Assembly: GCA_022393335.1 (NCBI GenBank)
Contig: JAJEKB010021880.1
Location: forward strand, 2,079,440-2,143,439
Direction: 5' to 3'
DNA: 64,000 nt
From: Macrotrachela quadricornifera
Lineage: Eukaryota > Rotifera > Eurotatoria > Philodinida > Philodinidae
Shown here in pieces: positions 58,209 through 64,000 of this stretch (position 1 is its first letter; each line of letters opens with the position of its first letter). Position numbers and translations under genes: made by a program. A model generated the notes under the pieces. The model was not told the origin of the DNA, did no database searches, and saw only the letters and a program-made list of their open reading frames with translations.

Positions 58209-59253
58209 CCCATGTAACTCAGAAACGCAGACTAAACGCGTTTACGGTTTCATTTTATTTCATTTCTGAAAAAGAACAAATGCGTTTTAATAGATTTTCC
58301 TCACCATACCGATCAAAAACGCGTCCACACACTTTTTTTAGATAAAAATAACTGAGTTTACGAATAAATTTTGGCAATGCTGGAACTAATTTGACATAAT
58401 CCCTGAAAGATTTCTATATAATTATACACCTAACTATTACGTAGGTTAGAAAACTTATAGTTGAGTTTTTTTTCAAATATTTTTACAATGATATTCAATC
58501 ATTTTTTTGTGGAATGTAATAAAATTTTCAGATAAATAATAATAATTTTAATAATCTTTCCAAATGAAACCATTACATTTCTTAGATTAGAAATTATCTT
58601 ATATTACAATATAAGCTTTTAGTTCTGTTCAATTGAAGGCTTTTCTGTCAAAGATATTCTAGTTGAAAAATTAAATTTTTAGACATGGAATAAAACGAAA
58701 AATAATGATTATTCACGAATACGAGTCAAAGTCGAGTAGTCGATGAAAATTATTGTTCCAGAAAATAACAAATAAGAATACTTAAAAATTCACCAAGAAA
58801 AATAAAACTAAGAAGCAGAATTATATAATTATTAGTTTTAGAAATAAAAATATTTTCTGCGAGTTTATTAAACTGTTTTTAATTTCAACGAAACTAATTT
58901 ATCCTTCTTGAAGCACTATAATCTATTTTCATTTGTTTTATTTTCTTCAATGAAAAAGTCTACATTTTATCATTCGAAAATTATCAGAAATCTAAATTCT
59001 TAACTAATATTAAAGAAGATTTATGATATTTTATATATTTAATTTTATTTGAAATAAGTTTTAAAAGACTATCTTATTAAAAGACAAATCTAACTTATCT
59101 ATATATATGTCAATATAGTTCATTGGTTCAAGTAAGTAGATTTCTAATCTAACGTCTTATGTTTTATCTTATTTTTGAATGCGTTCAAGAAAAGAAACGC
59201 GGTTCGGGTGCGTTTACAAACGCGTTTAATCCCAAAGAATTTTCACATGGGGA
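58209..59253. mobile_element. TA-flanked TIR element, candidate
   Basis: The left end reads CCCATGTAA...GACTAAACGCGTTTACG and the right end, reversed, reads CCCCATGTGAA...GATTAAACGCGTTTGTAA. The spacing is similar, so the terminal repeats are about 40 bp and imperfect. TA dinucleotides adjoin both ends (58207-58208 and 59254-59255). The interior is AT-rich and non-coding. Confidence 0.55.
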
Positions 59254-59255
59254 TA

Positions 59256-61260
59256 TTTTGTTCCAATTATTTCCACAAAAAAACAGATTTTTGAGATGAA
59301 GGTCAAGTCTACAGACAAAATTTTTTTAAAGAATCTGATAGAGTATGAAATTCTCTATCAACCAATGTATTTTCTTTTTATTTTAGCGCAAATCTCTTAG
59401 TCAGGAAATGCGAAATATTAGAGAGTAATTAAATCTATATTATCATTTAAAGCTGTCTAATCGTTACCATCCGGTGGCAAAACTTCTTCGGAGACAAACG
59501 TTTCTGAATGTTGTACAAAAAGAACAAAATGACATATTACTTACTTAATTCAATATTTCGTGCAAATTTTGTCTTAAATATGCTATCAATTTCTTAATGT
59601 GCTGGAAAGTGGATTGAAGATACTATGCACTGCATGAGTTAAAATATTCCACTTTATCATTTAGTCAGAAAAAACAGATTGGTTTACAAAGTCGACTTAT
59701 ATACATTGTACTTAACGATAATATGTAAAAAAAAACAAGAATTTTACTTGAAATTCGCTTTGCTAGTACCTTATTTATTGCAGAAAGTTTTATGAAAACC
59801 AAGCAGATAAATGTTTTTCTTCATCGTTAATGTATGTAATTAACTACATAAATTTATTATATAAATTAGAAAAATAACCTATAGATATTGATTTATGTTC
59901 TAGCCTTGCCGATTCTTTTTACTTAGAAGTATATCATATTGGGAAAAATATGATAAATACTTACATCCTTTTTTGCTTTCTTTTATTACAAGGAAAAAAT
60001 ATTTCTTTGGCGTATAACGACGAGAAAAATGAATAGAATAAATGAGAAACAGAAAGAAAAACTTCGACGCAAAAGTTATAGAAGATTTTTTTTTCTTCAT
60101 AATACTAACAAGAAAGAATAGAAGAAAATTGGCGGACGGCAATGACTATCATGAGAACATTACAGCCTTTCTTGTTAATGTTTGTAGTATAAGAATAAAT
60201 ATATATCTATATGTGCGGAATGGCTTACTATATAAAAAAACCACTTATTTTTTATTGTTCGGTTCCTACCAGTCTAGTCTATTTATGGTAATGCAATGTT
60301 TTACTGCAAGGTGTAAATATGTGATTAATTAAATACTTAGAAAAAAAAAAAACAATTCTCTGACATAATTTCAATATAATCTTTATATTTATTTAAATTT
60401 TTATAGTGTCGTTAGATTGTTTTAGAAGCAATTGTATTCAGAAATCGCAGCGATATATATATATAGAAATTTATATGAAAATTAGAAACAATATATATTA
60501 GTTTATTGATCTCATAGGGTTATCAAGACATACATTTGTAAAAAAGAACATAATAATTTGATTGCAATAAGATATTTATCACACCTCCTATGACGTATTA
60601 GATTTTAAAATGTGAAGAGCGAGAGAGAAAAAAAAGAAAGAATCCGAAATGGTGGATCATTCATAGTGGAGACGTTAAGGACAGCCATTTATGAAGTTAT
60701 ATATAACTTGACGTAGAAAGTATCGTATTAAATGAATAAAGGAAAGAAGACAGAAATAAGAACACATATTATGGTGGTTCAACATTTGATCTTTTAAAAA
60801 AGTCTTTTTGTTTTCCGTGGTAATAAAAGAAGGAGAAAATATCTAAATTCGTATGATGTGCCCCTTGTGTGTAACGATTCATGAAGAAATTATTTTTCCT
60901 TATCTCCATAGACCTGTAGAAGCTCTTGTCTGAACCTGTGGATATAAGATATGCTTTCCAAATCTCCCTATATTCCTTTCTTTCTGAAGATTCCGATAAA
61001 TGTTTTATAAATTTTTGTCAGTAGTCATACACATAATCGAGAAGTGATTTTTCTTGTGCAATTACTAGTGTTGTATAGTCATTCCATCCACAAAGATTGT
61101 TTATTAGACGAATACCGGAACAATAAGCATGTTCTATTTTTTCCTTTTGGTTTTCAGTATAGAAGAACCAGGTTGGAAACAGCCAAAAAAAGTGAGGAAG
61201 CGCAAATGCATAAAAAAGTTTTTTTCGATCGAAATTGTACGATATATTTTCTTTAGAGGA
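59256..61260. other. Non-coding interval
   Basis: AT-rich with poly(A)/poly(T) and short (TA)n runs (near 60450). Frames at 59900-60332 are low-complexity. Nothing is supported. Confidence 0.4.
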
Positions 61261-62350
61261 TTATAAACTCTTTCGTATTTTCATTATTCTTTTTGTTATG
61301 AAAGTTCCCCAACCTATTTTTGTACTTATTTCTACGCCTAAATATTTGAAAGATGAAACAAATTCTACTTTGTCTTTTTTGTAGTAAACGTTTGGATGAT
61401 TTGGTGTAACTGTGTCGTGCACTAACATCACTTTCGTTTTTTTCACATTTATTGGTAATAGCAAGTCATTTTGAAAATTTCTCTAATAGATCCATAGCTA
61501 TCTTTGCTTGTTCTTTTAATTCGACAATATTTTCCGATAGTTTTTTTTCTATTGATCCTTTTAGAATTAGAGCAACATCATCGACAAACAGATGAGAAGA
61601 GAAATGAGCTAACACTTTGGATAAACAATGAATGTCAAGACGAAAAAGTGTTGCTGATAGGACCGAACCTTGAGGAGCTCCTTATAATATTTTTATTCTT
61701 TTCGAATGTGCGTTGCCATGGTGGATCGTTATTGTTCTGTTTTGTAACCATTGATAGATCCAGTATATTAGAGGGAGAGGCATGTTGAGTTCTATAAGGT
61801 TATAGATGAAAGCTAGGTAGTACAGTCTATCGAAAGCTGATAGAAAGTCGATAAATATAACAAGAGCAGATCTATTACAAGCAATTACAGTAAGCCTTAA
61901 ATCTTCACACACACCATTTCAAAATCTGATTGTGAATACAGCACTCATACCATTTATCAATGTTTGATAAGAGGGATATAGGACGTATTTATTTTCTTCG
62001 AGATATATCCCATCTATTTTGACCCCTTGATATGTATGTTATATGTTTTTCTCTTCTCTCTTGTTCGAATGTTGCTCTTTCCATTAAGTATGTGTGTTTT
62101 GCCAAGATGTATTCATCGAGATGATAAAGAAATCGTGATCGTCTATATTTTCTTCTCTTTCGGTTAACTTCTTTCGCTAGCGATATAAAAAAGCGTGGCC
62201 AGGGTGGTTTATACTTGATGGCCGGCAAATATGTACTTGTCCTATCCCATAGAGAAGCAAGGAAGATAGAAAATATGGAGAAGAAAGTTTGTTCGTCTAG
62301 TGAACCAGTATATTTGACAAGTAACGCCCATCTTATGAATTTGTAGTCCT
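61261..62350 (-). pseudogene. Non-LTR retrotransposon reverse transcriptase, decayed, family A
   Basis: Read on the minus strand, an upstream linker (PPWPRFFISLAKEVNRKRRK, YLMERATFEQERREKHITY) precedes RT motifs. These are VIFIDFLSAFDRLYY (motif A area), GAPQGSVLSATLF (motif B), FVDDVALIL (motif C, variant of FADD) and KYLGVEIS (thumb). Stops at about 61990 and 61681 and a frameshift near 61460 break the frame. The end is truncated at about 61261. The element is dead. It belongs to a different lineage from the RT at 62.8-64 kb, as motifs B and C differ in sequence. Confidence 0.8.
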
Positions 62351-62794
62351 CTTTCTAGAAAAAAATTTAGTATGATTATTATTGAAAATAATTTCAATGT
62401 TGATTATATTATATCTCACAATCTTCTTGATCATATTATAGTTAGAAAACAAATATTTTTTTTTTATTTTTTTATTATGCGTTTTCATGAAACACTCGGA
62501 AGTGCTTACATTATGAATTGAAAAAGGTGATATTTTTGTTTCAATATAAGCTACAATTTCGGTGCAGAAGTGGTTATATATAATTCACTTTTAACTCCAG
62601 ATACTAATTTTTGAATCAGTTCATGAAAGAGAGGAAGGAAGAAGAAGAAAAAGAAAGGAAAGAAGGAAGGAGAAAAAAAATATATATATAGAAGCGGGAA
62701 ATGCTGAAAGCGAAGAATTGAAGAAGGGAAAGGTGAATGCAAGGCCCCAAAGAACGAAATTAGCAATACATCGCGCTCTTATCTTCACATGTTA
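62351..62794. other. Spacer between two dead LINEs
   Basis: It contains A/T-rich and purine-rich stretches (GGAAGAAGAAG run near 62630-62670) and a short (TA)n run. No gene is seen. The purine-rich part may be the degraded 3' tail of the downstream LINE. Confidence 0.4.
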
Positions 62795-64000
62795 TTATTC
62801 CATTTCAGTAAATGAAATCCACTTCAAGAATAATGATTCATGCTTATTTATCAGTAATTTAACTCGATTGGTACGAAAAAACTGGCCAAGATGATCATTT
62901 TTCTTCTTATAAAACTCATCCCAGGCGAAAATATCATTATAGAACAGCGAGCGATCCAAATCAGTTGTGTACATACTTTTAAGACTTTTTCGAATATACT
63001 GTTTAACGTAAAATTCTAATGACTTTTCATCGGTCAGTGTGTACAGATTTCGAGCTGAGGCAAAGGGACAACGATGTACCAGACGAATTCCTACACGAAA
63101 TTTCTGTTGTAAGATTTGTTGCTGTGATTCTGGAAGTAATGGAAAAAAAGGAAATAACTATGCAAAAAAACATTGTCTCAAAGCTTTAGTGGACATAACT
63201 CTTCCTGATTGTAGCCATCTAAGTTTAGCAAGAGACTTCTGAATATTTACTAGACATCTGTTTATTGTTGGTTTTAGGGAGAGTTTGCTTGTCCATGTAA
63301 AACCTAGATACTTAAACTCATTTACAATTTGAATTCTGTGACCGTCCATTTCTATTTTTATTCTAGGTTTCTTTATTTGTGAGTAAAACAATTGAGCAAC
63401 AGTTTTACTTATGTTTATAGGTTATTTCCATTTTGTCGAGTATTTAAATAACAGATTACATATTTTTGAACCTTCTTGCTCTAAATACTCGATCATAGGT
63501 GCTAATTTAGATGTTAAAGGGGGTCTTATAAGAACGCAGAGATCGTCAGCGAACAGATGTCCCGAATGAGCTCCGATGGACTGGACAAGATCAGAGTGAA
63601 ATACTATAAATAAATACGGGCTAAGACTACTTCCTTGAGGTAATCCGATGTTTATACGAAAAATTTCTGATGATTTATCTCCAAATACTACATAAGCCTT
63701 CCTATCCTTTAGCCAGGATACTAATATTTTCAATATACTAACGGGTATTCTTAGCCTCCACAGTTTTGTTAAAAGTGCTGTATGCCACACACGATCGTAG
63801 GCTTTTTGATAATCTACATATACAGCTAAAGTTGGTATATTAGCAGCCAAACTATTCTTAACCTCTTGAAAGATTGACAACACCCTTGTAGGCAGTAAAC
63901 ATCTTGAACGAAAACCGGATTGTTCTACTGGTATAATATGATTTGTCTCGGCCCAATATTTTACTCTATTTAACACTAGTTTTTCAAAAAGTTTTGAATG
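62795..64000 (-). pseudogene. Non-LTR retrotransposon reverse transcriptase, family B, runs off window
   Basis: The frame is open from the window end through the RT fingers and palm. It reads VEQSGFRSRCLLPTR, VYVDYQKAYDRVW (motif A), GLPQGSSLSPYLF (motif B) and HLFADDLCVL (motif C). TAA at 63422-63424 follows KYSTKWK, and the same frame then continues (NEFKYLGFTWTSKL thumb motif) to TAG at 63158-63160. It continues again to a final TAA at 62795-62797. Two nonsense mutations in an otherwise continuous frame make it a fairly young dead copy. The endonuclease and ORF1 would lie beyond the window. The product would copy its own RNA into genomic DNA by target-primed reverse transcription. Confidence 0.88.

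Noticed and set aside
1..64000. CRISPR array, rRNA or bacterial operon
   Set aside because: No regular short direct repeats with unique spacers, no rRNA-like conserved blocks, and introns throughout; the sequence is eukaryotic.

Overview
The window looks like nuclear DNA from an invertebrate, most likely a bdelloid rotifer. The evidence is an AT-rich background, genes with very short introns (48-67 bp, GT...AG), scattered gene islands, and a characteristic set of families: an ADP-ribosyltransferase (ART) fused to kinesin-light-chain-type TPRs, WWE-ART proteins, a tandem LamG protein with a Thr-rich lead-in, and an EGF-7TM receptor. Two enzymes also look bacterial in sequence but carry spliceosomal introns. 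The assignment is an inference from family content; no marker gene is present. No rRNA, tRNA, CRISPR array or bacterial-style operon was recognised.

Layout. 0-3.3 kb: no host gene, a degenerate minisatellite and a TA-flanked mariner-type element. 3.3-4.7 kb: LamG gene (+). 6.2-10.1 kb: a hairpin-rich tandem array, a foldback element with 10-bp target-site duplications, and another long inverted repeat. 10.6-11.3 kb: SAM-dependent methyltransferase (-, one intron). 12.5-12.8 kb: an orphan coding-like fragment. 13.0-14.1 kb: EGF-7TM receptor (-) broken by one in-frame stop. 14.9-16.7 kb: a dead Tc1/mariner transposase and another decayed ORF. 17-24.7 kb: repeats, including a 727-bp TIR element and a foldback next to the ART-TPR gene. 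24.8-26.6 kb: ART-TPR gene (+) with a sequencing gap in its repeats. 28-29.5 kb: two large foldbacks. 31.7-34.1 kb: an ADISSP/C20orf27 homologue (-, three exons) and an esterase (-, six exons). 36.1-37.3 kb and 53.3-54.4 kb: two near-identical SSUH2-like genes (-) in a duplicated 1.66-kb block. 37.6-38.3 kb: a TTAA-flanked piggyBac-like element exactly at the edge of that duplication, followed by a broken copy of the esterase. 45.4-47.7 kb: a head-to-head pair of WWE-ART genes. 49.2-50.0 kb: an ELOVL fatty-acid elongase (-). 55.9-59.3 kb: a near-perfect hairpin and two further TIR elements, one built of minisatellites. 61.3-64 kb: two decayed non-LTR retrotransposons of different families (-), the second running off the window end.

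The genes do not form a pathway. The clearest functional theme is ADP-ribosyl transfer: three intact ART genes of two architectures, two sharing a short divergent promoter region. The clearest evolutionary theme is segmental duplication and decay: esterase plus SSUH2 appear to have been duplicated together, one esterase copy has decayed, and a transposon marks the breakpoint. All splice structures were read by hand from GT/AG sites and frame continuity, and none is backed by transcript data.
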